64,000 nucleotides of DNA from Strongyloides papillosus. Lineage: Eukaryota; Nematoda; Chromadorea; Rhabditida; Strongyloididae. The stretch is taken from the NCBI GenBank assembly GCA_005656395.1, contig SRSI01000044.1, positions 1,426,001 through 1,490,000 on the forward strand. The letters are read 5' to 3'. Position numbers and translations under genes: made by a program. The notes below the pieces were generated by a model, which saw nothing but the letters and a program-made list of their open reading frames with translations, was not told the DNA's origin and did no database searches. Positions 41,301-53,187 of the stretch are shown in pieces; the first letter of the stretch is position 1, and each line of letters starts with the position of its first letter.

Positions 41301-42888
41301 TTTTGAGGACAAAATAAAAATAATATTATGTTAATTCATACACATAAATATATATTTATATCATTCTTTAAGAAAAAGCTAAATATCTTTTAGGAAAAGT
41401 TATATGGATGTTATGAACAAAGAAGGACTGATAAGCTTTGATATGAGCATAAAGATGATACTTGACAAAGTAGTATCTCTTTTATAAATAATGCCTTAGT
41501 ACAAAGATAAATGAATAATGATGTCTCTTTGTTATAAGAATTTTGTAGATTTGCGTGTAAATAATTTTGTGACGTGAATCCCCTAATAAAAACATAAACA
41601 TATATATTCTAGCCATTGGTTATAAGAATATTTAAGGGAGGACAATAGGAGAAATTTTTGATTAAATGGTGTCCTTTTACATAATATTAAATAAGATAAG
41701 GAAGAAAAATGATGAAAAGTTTTGATAAGAATTCATACATAGTTGTATAGGGAAATCTCAAAAGTAGATATATATAAACATTTATGATTCTTAAATTGAC
41801 AAATATAAAGATTTCTTTAGTATCTTACTAATAAATCTTTACAATCTCTTAAATAATCGTAATTTTATGCTAATTTGTTTTTTGCATCTTTTCCAATTGC
41901 TTATAATGCTTTTTCACAGAATTTAAATGTGGAAAAGATACCTCCTATATGAAATAAAAGATATAAAAATATATAATTCAACATATACAAGAACTTTTAT
42001 TCTAAAGACAAAAATGATACTAAAATCTGTATATCATTAGTTTAATAGTTATATTAATTTGATCTTCACAATGTTAATAAATGTTTTTTAATAATATATT
42101 TACAGTACTAATATGTGTAACAATTTTTTTTCTTGTATATGAAATATGATATAAAAAAGAACATCTTACTTAGATATAATTTTTATTAACATTAATAAAA
42201 AAAGATAAGATATTAATAAAAAATTATATACAATTTTAAGTAAATTTTTATTTCCTCATTAGATATATGTCTTTTTTAGAATTAGATTATAGAATAAGGA
42301 GCAATTGTCAATGAGATTAAATTATAAATGGTATATCATAAATTTCAACCAACTTTTAACTGTAAAAAATTATGGTTTTAGGTCACAAATTAAAATACTT
42401 AAAAGTAAAAGTAAATCTCAAATATGTGATTTATTATGTATTGTTTAATATATCCTTGAATTTAGATAACTTTTTTTGTTTAATTTATAAAATATTTAAC
42501 CAACCATATAATATTCTTCCTCTTCTTTTTTTATCAACTAGTGAGAATGAATATAATATAATGAAAAAAAAGATATATTTAAAAATTGAGTTAAGAATTA
42601 TTGTTTTAATGAATTGATTTAAAATAAAAATCAAATGATTGAAGGGGACAAGAGAGTGAATGAAGTTTGATATACATTTTTCTTTAAATGATGGTAAGCA
42701 AGATGTTTTAGGTTTAAAATGATAATGTGTCATGGTAATTTGACTCAAAACAATGGGTGATTGATATAATTAAATAAAATTGGTTTTAAGTACAATAACG
42801 AAAAAAAAACATTACCTCCTAACTTATTTTCATCAACAAAATAATCATCATATAAATTCCAATCTTCATTTTTGCCATCACTATTCAT
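32355..42888 (-). CDS. unc-5: UNC-5 netrin receptor
   Basis: Six exons close exactly in frame (1,025 residues): 42888-42816, 36814-36690, 36423-36207, 35174-34890, 34784-32596 and 32543-32355. Domains in order are two Ig domains (~25-138 and ~140-232, with PCTPPESDPPSEITWYKDG and SGNYTCEAKN), two thrombospondin type 1 repeats (~236-365; WSPWSEW, WSEWSSW) and a membrane helix (~426-451). The cytoplasmic part has a ZU5 domain (~614-762; GGKIKLQRNGASLLISEGTF), a UPA domain, and a death domain at the end (LSKKLGMEQHLTFF...LCLELWEA). This is the full UNC-5 architecture. UNC-5 mediates repulsion from UNC-6/netrin in growth-cone and cell migration. The first coding exon is assigned by phase and by a TTCATTTATAG acceptor just upstream; it encodes no signal peptide. 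The 6-kb intron 36815-42815 is far longer than the others. The extracellular and cytoplasmic assignment is firm, the first exon moderate. Confidence 0.92.
36815..42815 (-). other. 6-kb first intron of unc-5
   Basis: It begins GTAATG and ends TTATTATTGTAG. The sequence is mostly AT-rich with no coding exon of recognised family on either strand. A less AT-rich island spans about 38390-38770 and 40800-40930 is another. Nematode unc-5 and other guidance genes often carry enhancers in large first introns, so a regulatory role is plausible but inferred. A separate signal-peptide exon could be hidden here. Confidence 0.5.
38448..38689. promoter_or_regulatory. Candidate enhancer: paired TTGCGCAA sites, one overlapping AACCGGTT
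   Basis: The perfect 8-bp palindrome TTGCGCAA (C/EBP- or PAR-type bZIP consensus) occurs at 38448-38455 and again at 38682-38689. The second copy overlaps another perfect palindrome, AACCGGTT (38676-38683, a Grainyhead consensus). Two GC-containing palindromes within 240 bp are unexpected in DNA this AT-rich. They sit in the less AT-rich island of the unc-5 intron. Function is inferred from the motifs alone. Confidence 0.35.
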
Positions 42889-43953
42889 TTCTTAATTTCT
42901 ATAAATGAAGTAATTAGTTTTGACAAGATAAAGAAATTTGAAAATAGAAAATCTTTTAATAAATTAATTTTTAAAAATAAAAAATATCAATGGTGTTTTA
43001 TTATATAATATGTTTAAAATAATTTACTTAATAATACTAATAAAATCATAACCATATCATAGAGGAAAATTATAATAAAGTTATTAAAGAAAATTTAAAC
43101 AATTGGTTAGGAGTATGGGAGTAATAAATATAATTATGTAAAACTTACATAACTCACTTAAATTACTAATAATAAATCTATTATAATAATAAATGAACTG
43201 ACAAATTTCATATTTCTTAAGAAAATTATATATTAACGAATTAATATATAAAAAGTATCTTATAACCTTCTAACAAAACGTTCATTAATATTATTCATTT
43301 TTTTGTCAAAATCATTAATATTATACGCAAATATATTTAAAGGAGCTATATTTATATTTTAAGATATACTCAAAAATAAATGTCAATTTTTTAGCAAAAA
43401 TTTTAACGCTTTTATTATCAATATATGATGTATAATTTAAAAATAATAATATTTAGTTTGTTGAGATAAATGGGGAAAAAGATTGATGTGGTGGAATCAT
43501 TTTCACAGTTAATGGTGTTAAAAAGTTAGTACTATTATGTTTATTATCATTAAAGAAAAATATTATTATGATACATATTATGATCAATCTTTTCTTTGTA
43601 GGGTTATGTTATCATAAAATAACTCTTTTTATTATGCCAATTTAGTTTTACTAGCATAACTAAATAACAACATAACAAGAGATTCTTTTTATATAAATGA
43701 AATTTAAAATAAATTTTTGCCTTCACAAAAATGTTGAAGAAGAGTATAAATAAGAATTAAGTATTTTATACACTATAAATATGTATATATTTAAAAAATA
43801 ATTGTATAATTCCCACAATTATTAATAATAAATAAATATAAGAAGAAATGATTTTTATATGAAACTTTTAAATTTATAAAACGCCAAAAAAATAATACGA
43901 AAATCATAACTTATAATAAAAAAATTTATAACAATGATAAATTAAATACCATT

Positions 43954-45144
43954 TCATTCTTTTTTTCCTTTGCGTTCAATGTATCCAGCAACTCTTTTTT
44001 TGTGAACACGTAACATTACAAGTGGTACGAAGAAAAATTTGAAAATATTAAATCCGATTAAGTTAGCGAGGGCTATTTGAACGTCATGTTGGAAACAACC
44101 TGTTGAAAGAGGAAAGTTACCTAAAGTATTAACAGCTTGTCTTACGTACTCCTCTGGATCAACAACAAAAATGTTATTTGATTCCTCTCTTTCATAAAAT
44201 GCAATTTTTGTTGCAACAAGTAATGGTATTAATAATTGAATTTTAACATTAGTATGTTTAAATTCATCAATTAAAGATGACGTGAAAAATGAAATACCAG
44301 CTTTTGATGATGGGTAAGTAGACATGTATGGTAGGGGCCTCCATGAGGTAGCTGAAGCAAAATTGACAATAATACCATGATCTTTTTTAACCATCTTAGG
44401 AAGGATTAGTTCAACCATCTTAACAGTAGACATTAAATTTACTTTTAATATTTGTGAGCCTTGTCCCTTCGGTAATTCAACAAAATTGGCAACTTCCGAC
44501 GGTCCAGTGCCAGCACAATTGATTAATATTCCAACATCTAACTTCTCGATGACACAATCTAATTTACTAAGGTCATCAAAAGCGAAGTCAAAAACAAAAA
44601 TTTCAACTTGAGCTTTATGGGTATCCTCCATATATTTTTTAACCTCTTCTAGTTTTTTGATACTTCTACCAATAAGGAAAAATTTTTTAAATCCTCTACT
44701 TTTAGCAAGTTCATTTATATATGCTTTTCCGATACCATCAGTTGCACCAGTAACAACTAAAAAATATACATTTTTTTAAACAACAAGTTAAGAAGTATTT
44801 ATGTTAAAAATGATGATTTGGAAATGGTATAGAGAGCATTTTAATGATAAAGTGCATTTGATATACAATATTAAAATAATTTAATAACTGTATATCTACA
44901 AATAAATTAATATGGTTCATATATTCATATTGTTTTAATAAATAAAATTATATAAAAAATTTTTTATAAAAAACATACCTGCCCATTCATTGATATAAGA
45001 TGACAAGTCGTATGGTTTTGTAAAGAAATGTCCCTTAATACTATTTATTAAAATCCATAAACATTTTCCAATGCGTATTGTGATATAGGAAGCTAAATAC
45101 CACTTAATAAGGGATAATAGAAGGTTAAATATAGGATAAACCAT
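43954..45144 (-). CDS. Short-chain dehydrogenase/reductase, LET-767/STDH (17-beta-HSD12-like) type
   Basis: Two exons, 45144-44979 and 44756-43954, join in phase 1 across a GTATGT...TTTTTTAG intron and give 322 residues. The N-terminus has a membrane segment (~4-25, IFNLLLSLIKWYLASYITI). The NAD(P)-binding glycine motif TGATDGIG is at 58-65 and the NCAG motif at 135-138. The catalytic triad is Ser190, Tyr203 and Lys207 (YPSSK). The C-terminus KGKKE fits a KxKxx ER-retrieval signal. Length and layout match the HSD17B12/LET-767 and STDH group, ER enzymes that reduce 3-ketoacyl-CoA in fatty-acid elongation or act on sterols. The substrate cannot be told from sequence. A TATATTTTTAG acceptor ~27 nt before the ATG supports the start. 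It lies about 1.1 kb upstream of unc-5 on the same strand, too far to suggest an operon. Confidence 0.88.
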
Positions 45145-48055
45145 AGTTAATATAATTGAAAGAAACTAAAAATATATAAATAAGAGGTATTAGATAGGTG
45201 AAGGATATTCTATAAGATTCTAATAAGATAACAACTACAATAAATGAAGGAAGTACACTCCTTTTACAAGTTTTTTTAATCAAAAATTTTGATTTAATTT
45301 CCGTATATGTAACATTCTTTTGATGATACTTTTTAGCTACAATAAGTAAATTGTTAGACTGTTTTTGAAAGTTGACAAAAGGTAACAAATAAAATATCTG
45401 TTAAAGATAAAAGAGAGAAACGTTTGAAGGATGAAAAAGAACATTATGACAGGTCAAGGACCACCAAAAAGTAGTGATTTAGAAATGTTGACAACTAGAA
45501 AAGAAATTTATTATATATAGTCAAAAAAAAAGAGTTATAATATTTTATTTACAAAACGTTGTAATTGTTAAAAAATAATTTACATAAAAACAAATATTAT
45601 TATGTAATGACAAAAGGTTATTGAGAGATTCAAATTTAACAAATGTATACCCTATTTTTATTGTTCACCATCAATGTCATTTTTTGTGTTAACATTTTAA
45701 TTGTTTTATACACCGGTAAATAATTTTTTTATCTGTTTTTATTTAATGCTTTAGATATCTTTTAAAGTAGATAACAGATAGGGTCAATAAAAAAATGTTG
45801 CTTAATGGTTAATAAGAGTTAAATTAGTCCATAAAATTCAAATTTCTAGATCTATCAATATTCTTAATAGTAATTAATTTTAAAATTAAGATAAATGATT
45901 TTAAAGCATTTAATTTTCTTTAATTATGTCGGAATAAGTGTTGAAAAAAATATGTTTAATGAATAATGAATATAATATAATAAATATTAAATAAGAAAAA
46001 TCACTATAATATTCATATTTAATCTAATATACTTTTAATAATTCAAATATACAACTTGAAGATTTAAGTGTTTTAAAAAATGAAATATCAATTATTAGCA
46101 TTCAAATATTTTATGTTATGAGAATATATTTATTGTTGTTCATTTCAGATAACATATCCATTTAATGGAAGTATAAAAACAAAATTCTTTAGTGTTATTA
46201 TTCATTTCTGGATAAGTATATTTTAGAAAAAGAAATTTTTAATCACTATAAAATGTTTGAAATAAAAGTTATCAAATATATTATATTTAATATTTGTATT
46301 TTGTAGTCTTTTTGTTTTATTAATCATGATATATATAATATTTTTTATATTTATAAAGTTTACAATGAAAATTATTTCTAGTTATAATAGAAAAAATCGC
46401 TATTAATATTGTTAAATTTATATGAAAGTACAAACTATTTCAATTTATAGTATTATATTTGAAAAAAAATAATTATTTCTCCTAGTTTAAGAATAGTTTG
46501 TGATAAATTTAGTTAAAATAAGTATTATTATGTTAATAGTTAAAAATAAAAATGGTACAATAGATAATACACAATTGATAAAAATATTTTAAGAAACTTA
46601 ATTTAATTTTTCAATTCAAAAATATCCTAAACAAGGACATCAATTATCTTAAATGATGCTTTACTAAATTTACTATTTATATATTATTAAAAATTAATAA
46701 AGTTTAAATGTAAAGAAATACAGTAAAAAAATCCAGAACTTTAACGGTAGATTTTCATTTAATTTTTCTGTTGAGATATAAATATCTTGCTTTATTAATT
46801 GTAAAAAGTATTTTTTATTGTTCTTAAAATATTAGAGATGTGTTTTTAAAGAATTTTGCTTAATAAGTACTTGTTACTTTTATTAAACATCACTTAATTA
46901 AATATTCATTGATTATTATATTGTATTTACAACATTCTTATTTGAATCTTAAAAAAAAATTATAAATGTTCACAAATTTGCAGGCATTTTTTGGTAATGC
47001 ATTAGATATGGAACAAATATTGTTATTTTAAAAATACCTTTGCTACTTTTTTAGATCATTAATAATTTTTTACATAGTGAAAACATAATTTCTATACTTC
47101 AGAATGGTAGAAAATACTACTTTTTCAGAATTCTGAATATGTTATAAAAGTTTCAATTAAATATTTTGATATATATTTAAATAATACAATTTTTCATTTA
47201 AAATGCATTAAAGTACATAATTGTGAGATTTTCTTAGAATTTTAAACACTTAAAATTAAATAATTAAGGTAAAACGTTTTTACAAACACTTTCTACGTCA
47301 AATATGAATTATTAACCAATATTTTTTATAATGAGATATTATCAACTTTATTTTTAAAAGGTGATTATTCTCTCTAATAATTAATCTAAATAGAGTATTT
47401 TGAATTTGTAGTATATTATTAAATGAGTTCATTAAATGTTGAAAATAAAATTATTAAATCGTTTAATTTTGTCATAAAATTCGTTTGTTAAAAATTGGAA
47501 AATAAGAAAATTATTTATATTTTGCTTCTTTTGTTATATATCTATAACCATATCAAAATCCTCAATCAATACTTTAAATAATATTTCAAATTTGATATTT
47601 TTTAAATGTAAAAGACAATTGTAAAATTTAACTATAAAATTGGGTGAAAAAAATCACACTAATTTAATGCATAATAATATTACAATAAAAATTTTGTAAA
47701 AAGACATAAGATACAGTATTAATCAAGAAGAATGATTGAAGTTTCTTATCTTACATCAAAATTTGAAACATTAAAAATATTTGATTAAATCTTAATTTAC
47801 TCATACAAAAATTTATTTATTAAGTATGACAAAAAAGACAACGGGAAATTAAAGAACTAATTTTGGAATATAGAGATTGCGAAATAACAATGTGGCAGTG
47901 TTTTGGTAGCAAAACTAGCAATGAGTATTTTTTATAGGTTTTTATTAAAAGTAATTTTATGCGTTTTAGAGCAAGTGTAATTTTGGATAATATTTATATA
48001 AAATCAGAAACAATAAAAAAATTTCGATGTATGAAAGTTTATTCTCAAATATAAA
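45145..48055. other. Gene-free AT-rich region upstream of the SDR gene
   Basis: About 2.9 kb with no recognised exon, RNA gene or element boundary. The ORF at 45125-45388 (-) covers the SDR 5' flank and has no family resemblance. A perfect 14-bp palindrome (TTCAGAATTCTGAA) is at 47124-47137, with no clear role. Confidence 0.5.
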
Positions 48056-49029
48056 CACACAAGAAAAAAAAGGGAAAAATTTTGACAAATCTATATAAAA
48101 TGCAATAAAAAGTCTCATCTGTTAAAAAAGTTAAAAAAATCAACATTTATTCATGTTTTAAAAATTCCAAGCGACAGCAAAGATGTTTTAAACGATGAAA
48201 AATATAAGATTGTCGCAAAATTTAGCTGCTTTTTTACAAAATTATATATGTTTTACATTTTAAAGTAATGTAACTTTTATTTAATCTTAACGTTTTTGAT
48301 ATAATGCTAATCTTAGGTTCTAACTTATTTTTTTTGTAATATACTATGAAATACATCGTTACAATTCAATTTCGTGTAAAGCTGCTAAGTTTTAACAAAA
48401 ATCATTTTTCTAAACAATCGACTAATAACAATAAATTTAAAAATTTATAAGATTCATAATAATAGTAACACTAATTCAAAAATTATTATTTAAAAAACAC
48501 AAGACACTAGTAATTAAAAATATTATAGTATTTGCTCTTATATTAAGTTTAAATATGTAGATTATATTTTTTACCGTAGACAGAAATCCATATAATTTTA
48601 TAACTTTTTATAAATTATATTTTTAAATAGGACCTTTAAAGTCATTAAAAAAATTTTTGGTCTTCAGTAGAGTATAATTTTATAATTAAAAGTATAATTT
48701 ATAATAACTCAAACTATTAAAACTTATTAATAAGAATATTGTGGTATGTTCATAAATGCTCCCTATAAAAGCATTTATAATCTTACAAAAAATTAAATTC
48801 TAATTTTGTATTTAAAAGTGTATTGTAAAAAACAATCTATGTTTTAAAAAAAAATAATATAATAAAAAATAAAAACTTTATTTTAATAATTCTTTATACT
48901 ATTCTTTAACATTTATGTACGATATAATTGCGGTAAAATTAGTCGCAAATCAAAAAAATTCAAATTTTGTTATGTGGGAAAAATTTATTACATTTTACGC
49001 AAAAATGTTCCCCTATTTTTTTCTGTGTG
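48056..49029 (+). mobile_element. Non-autonomous TIR element, copy 1
   Basis: A 974-bp segment begins CACACAAGAAAAAAAAGGG and ends with the inverted counterpart (reverse complement CACACAGAAAAAAATAGGGG), giving imperfect terminal inverted repeats of about 30 bp. An inverted copy lies at 51929-52857 and is recognisably similar across the whole length. No transposase is encoded. The ORF at 48915-49097 runs over the right end and is not a gene. Target duplications are not clear, so the superfamily is undetermined. Confidence 0.7.
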
Positions 49030-49319
49030 AAGCTAATCTGATATTATTTTGGTTGTACTATTTAAATAAATTATTATTACAAAAGTACCAATCTTAATAA
49101 TGATGGTCATTATAGGCTTAACTCATCTTATAAAATTTAAAACAACATTATGTGATTAGATGACAAAGTACAACAACAACTTTTATACATAATAATTTAT
49201 AATTGTTAATTGAAAATAAAAATCTACTAATTATAGAAGTAATTTTTTTATATTAAAAAATAAAAATTTTTTAATTGTTTAATATTACTAAGGTAACGTT
49301 ATTTGTTAATAAACTATTA

Positions 49320-50067
49320 TTAATTATACATTAAACAGGTATTATTAAATGCACCCATGCATTTGCTGTAAGTTGGTAGTATATGTTTTTTACACACATC
49401 ATAATATTCTTTCCAGTATTTAAAATTTGATATGTTTTTGTATGTAATAGATAGATCATCTAAAACATTACCTAAGATAATCATTTTTTGCCTTTGTTTT
49501 TCATTATTATGTGCTTTTAATATACCTTCATACATCTCATCCTCACCATGAGGTATAAAAAAAAGTACATAATCATTTTGTGACTCAGAAATTTCTATGC
49601 TAGTTAAATCATCTCCAGATTTGTATTCAAAAAAAGGGTAGTTGTTAATATAATTAATTTCAACATCATTTAATATTGGTTCTTGTATTGTTACAGAAAT
49701 GTTGTAGTGTTTTTGAATTAATATTAATAATGCAAGTTGATAGGTACCACTTCCATCTAATTCACCGAAATGTCCTATTCCATAACATTTTATTTTTGAT
49801 ATTCTATCTCCATTCAATATTTTTTCTAGTAGTGTTAAAAACATATTACTAAAACAAAGAAAATACTTTTTTTTAATGTTTTTTAAAAGAAGAAACGTAC
49901 ATATATTTATCTTTGGTTAGTTGATTTATAGCTCGACAGACATTTTCATTTGTTCGTTTGAAAGAAATTTCAATGGTACATGGATAAATAAAATTCATTT
50001 CGTCAATCTTTAATTTTGGTTTACATGCTCTTCTTTTAGCTACAATCACAAAACCATCTAAATCCAT
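49320..50067 (-). CDS. SRR1-domain protein
   Basis: Two exons, 50067-49901 and 49848-49320, are joined by a 52-nt intron (GTACGT...TTTGTTTTAG) in phase 2 and give 231 residues. The second exon carries the SRR1 signature: a glycine-rich strand (KCYGIGHFGE), a helix (TYQLALLILIQKHY), an acidic loop after a conserved proline (IQEPILNDVEINYI), and FFIPHGEDEMYEGILKAH, corresponding to the family's F(M/I)PH-x-YE block. MIILGNVLDDL follows. SRR1 proteins include Arabidopsis SRR1, linked to phytochrome signalling, and yeast and animal homologues tied to haem metabolism; their biochemical role is not settled. The length is normal for the family. A CTTTTCAG acceptor just upstream of the ATG supports the start. 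The gene sits between two inverted copies of a TIR element. Confidence 0.83.
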
Positions 50068-51928
50068 GTATGTATATGAAATTTCTCTGAAAAGATTGTT
50101 ATTGAATGATTAAATAAATAAAATATATATTTTAAAAATATATAAATCGTAAAACAATAAGTCCTTAACCTAATAATGATTAAAAAACTTTAAATTTATT
50201 AACAAATATAAATGTAATTTTTTTGAATAAAATTTACTCTACCCAAATAGGCTTATAGGATATTTATTTATAACTATAAATGATTAATTTAAAATTTTTT
50301 AGATTCTAAAATTTCCCGTAATTTTCTTTAGTTAGTGTAGATATGATAATAGAAAAAGAAAATTTTTTGTTACATCTAAAAAAACAATAAACACTATCCA
50401 TTCATTTAGTCTATAAAAATCCAAACATGATGCGTGTCTCCAAAACATATTCGTGTTATGATCAATAATTTTTTAATATCAGTAGTGAATGGTCGTAATT
50501 GTATGTTGTTTTTTGTTAGTGTACAATTAAGATTAGCTCATTTATATTTTTGTTTTTTCAGAATTTATTCATAAAATTTTCAATTAAAAAATGAAATATT
50601 CTTCTTAGCATAATAACTTTAATAATACATATTTTCATTTTAAAGTAAAAAGAATCTCTAAAAAATATTGATACTTGAGATATATTATTAGAAGTGAAAT
50701 TGAAATAAAATTTAGTTCATTAATTACAACTTTTATGTAAAGATAAGTATATTTGTAATCATGTAAAATTTCATTTTATAGGCTGTATGGCAATATAAGC
50801 AATATTGTTATTATTAAATTTTAGTATCATTAACATTTTTTAACGAATATCTTCCTATTTTGTATTTGATTTTTTTACTAAAATTAATTTAAATATAAAC
50901 ATTTACTCATTTAAAGATTAATTTTACTATCACTTTCATTTTATATTTAAAAGTGTCATATTAATTTTTTTAATGAATATTCACAGTGGTATGTAATATT
51001 TGTTTACCATTGTTACAATGAATTATCAGACAAATTTAGGAACTATTTGTTATTTGATTGACTATTTCAAAATATAAAATGGTTTAAATGCACAATACAT
51101 AAGAGAGAAAGTGTCAAATTCTGTTGGATCTAAAAAAATATAAGAAAACAACTTTTCTGTTTAATTTCGAATAAAAGTATTCTTGCAGTAATTTAACTCC
51201 AAAATTATACAAATTAAATTAGTTGAATTTAAAATTTTCAGAAAGATATTGGTACAATAGATGGTATTTTACAATTTTTAGACAAATGTAATTTTAAACA
51301 TATAGAAATTAATAAAAGGTTTTAGAATAGATTTTTTTTCACTACCAGAGTTTTTGACAGTAATAAAAGAATTATTTTATCTTACTCCACAGAACGATGG
51401 AAGAAATTGATTATTCTTTTTAAGTTTATTGTACCTTAGAAAAGTAATGATAAAATTTATGTTGTTTAGATATAAATTTTATTTTTAATACTATAGTTAA
51501 AAAGTTACAGGAATAGTAATTGATAACAATCATTATTTCTACAAAAAAGAAGAATAAAAAATTATATCACAATTTTTTATTTACAATTTATTGTTCACTA
51601 AGCTTTTTATTATTTTTGCTTCACCTATTTCAACAAAATTTAAACGTACATAGATTGTAGAAGTGAATTACTTTTTCTATAAATTGATATTTTAAAATTT
51701 TATATATAATTGAAAATTTGAAAAATAAAATAAATTTGTATGCTATCTGATTTTTTGTATTTCTATTATAAGTGTTGTTACAATGATAAAGGCGGTCCCT
51801 CTTGTAATTTAATCAAAAATATTTTTTTAAAATTAACTTTTAGAATAGTTGTGTCATATTAATAAATAAGCAAGAAATTTTTTATATAATTTCATCTAAT
51901 TTACATATAATATTATTTAAAAAAAGTA
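50068..51928. other. AT-rich spacer between the SRR1 gene and repeat copy 2
   Basis: About 1.9 kb with no exon, RNA gene or repeat boundary recognised by eye. Confidence 0.5.
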
Positions 51929-52857
51929 CACACAAAAAAATAGAGAAGCATTTTTGTGTAAAATGTAATGAATTTTCCCCACCTAACAAAATTTAAATTT
52001 TCTTGATTTGCGACTAATTTTATCGCAATTATATGGTACATAAAAATTAAAGCAATAATTAAGCAGTTATTAAAATAAGTGTCTAATCTTTAATATATTT
52101 TATTGGTATTTTAAAACTTTGATTGTTTTCTACAAAACATTTTTAAATACAAGATTAGATTTTTATTTTATGTATGATTATAAATGCTTTTATAAAAAGC
52201 AATTCTGAACATACAAAAATATTTTTACTAATAAGTTTTAATAGTTTGAGTTATTATAAATTATATTTTTAATTATAAAATTATACTCTTCTGAAGACCA
52301 GAAATTTTTTAATGACTTTAATGGTCCTATTTAAAAAATTATATGGATTTTTATCTATAGTAAAAAATATCTTCTACATATTTAAACTTAATATAAGAAC
52401 AAATACTAAAATAATATTTGTAATTATTAATGCTTTGTGTGGTTAGATAATAATTTTTAGCTTTTTGTTATTATTGTTTCGAATTTTTTATATTTATTTT
52501 TGCTAGTAAATTGTCGAGGACAATGATTTTTGTTAAAACTTAGCAACTTTACACGAAATTGAGTTCTAACAGTGTATTTCATATATATTAGAAAAGAAAG
52601 TAGATACTAAGACTAGGATTATATCAAAAACGTTAGGATTAAATAAAAGTTACATTACTTTAAAATGTGAAACATATATAATTTTGTAAAAAAGCAGCTA
52701 AATTTTGCGACAATCTTATATTTTTCATCGTTTAAAACATCTTTGCTGTCGTTTGTAATTTTTAAAACTTGAATAAATGTTGATTTTTTTAACAGATGAG
52801 ACTTTTTATTGCATTTTATATAGATTTGTCAAAATTTTTCCCTTTTTTTTCCTGTGT
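51929..52857 (-). mobile_element. Non-autonomous TIR element, copy 2 (inverted relative to copy 1)
   Basis: A 929-bp inverted copy of the element at 48056-49029. Its left end reads CACACAAAAAAATAGAGAAG and its right end, reverse complemented, ACACAGGAAAAAAAAGGG. Shared internal blocks include the segment with AAGCAGCTAAATTTTGCGAC at ~52694-52713 and GATTTGCGACTAATTTTATC at ~52004-52023. Scattered substitutions and small indels show the copies are not recent. No coding capacity. Confidence 0.7.
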
Positions 52858-53187
52858 AATAAAAAACAAAAAATATTAAGAATTTAAAAAGTGTAAAACG
52901 ATAATTAATTACTTATTTTAAAATTCAATTTCAAAGATCTAAACAAATAAAATTTTACAAAACTTTAACTTTTTTTACTAAATTTATTACAATTCCAAAA
53001 ATAATATTGCATGTTTTTGGAAAAATATTTAATAAAATCACGAAATAATGGTGATTATTATTCATTTGCATTTATTAAATAATATTACTCTATTTAATTA
53101 GCCTAAATTTATGTTTCGAAATTTTTATCCATAGAAAATTTGATTAAAAAACTGATACCATTAATTTGAAGTGATTAAAATAGTAAA

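Noticed and set aside
42372..42748. Two opposite-strand ORFs of 81 and 87 codons near the unc-5 first exon
   Set aside because: They overlap each other on opposite strands, are hydrophobic low-complexity and match nothing known.
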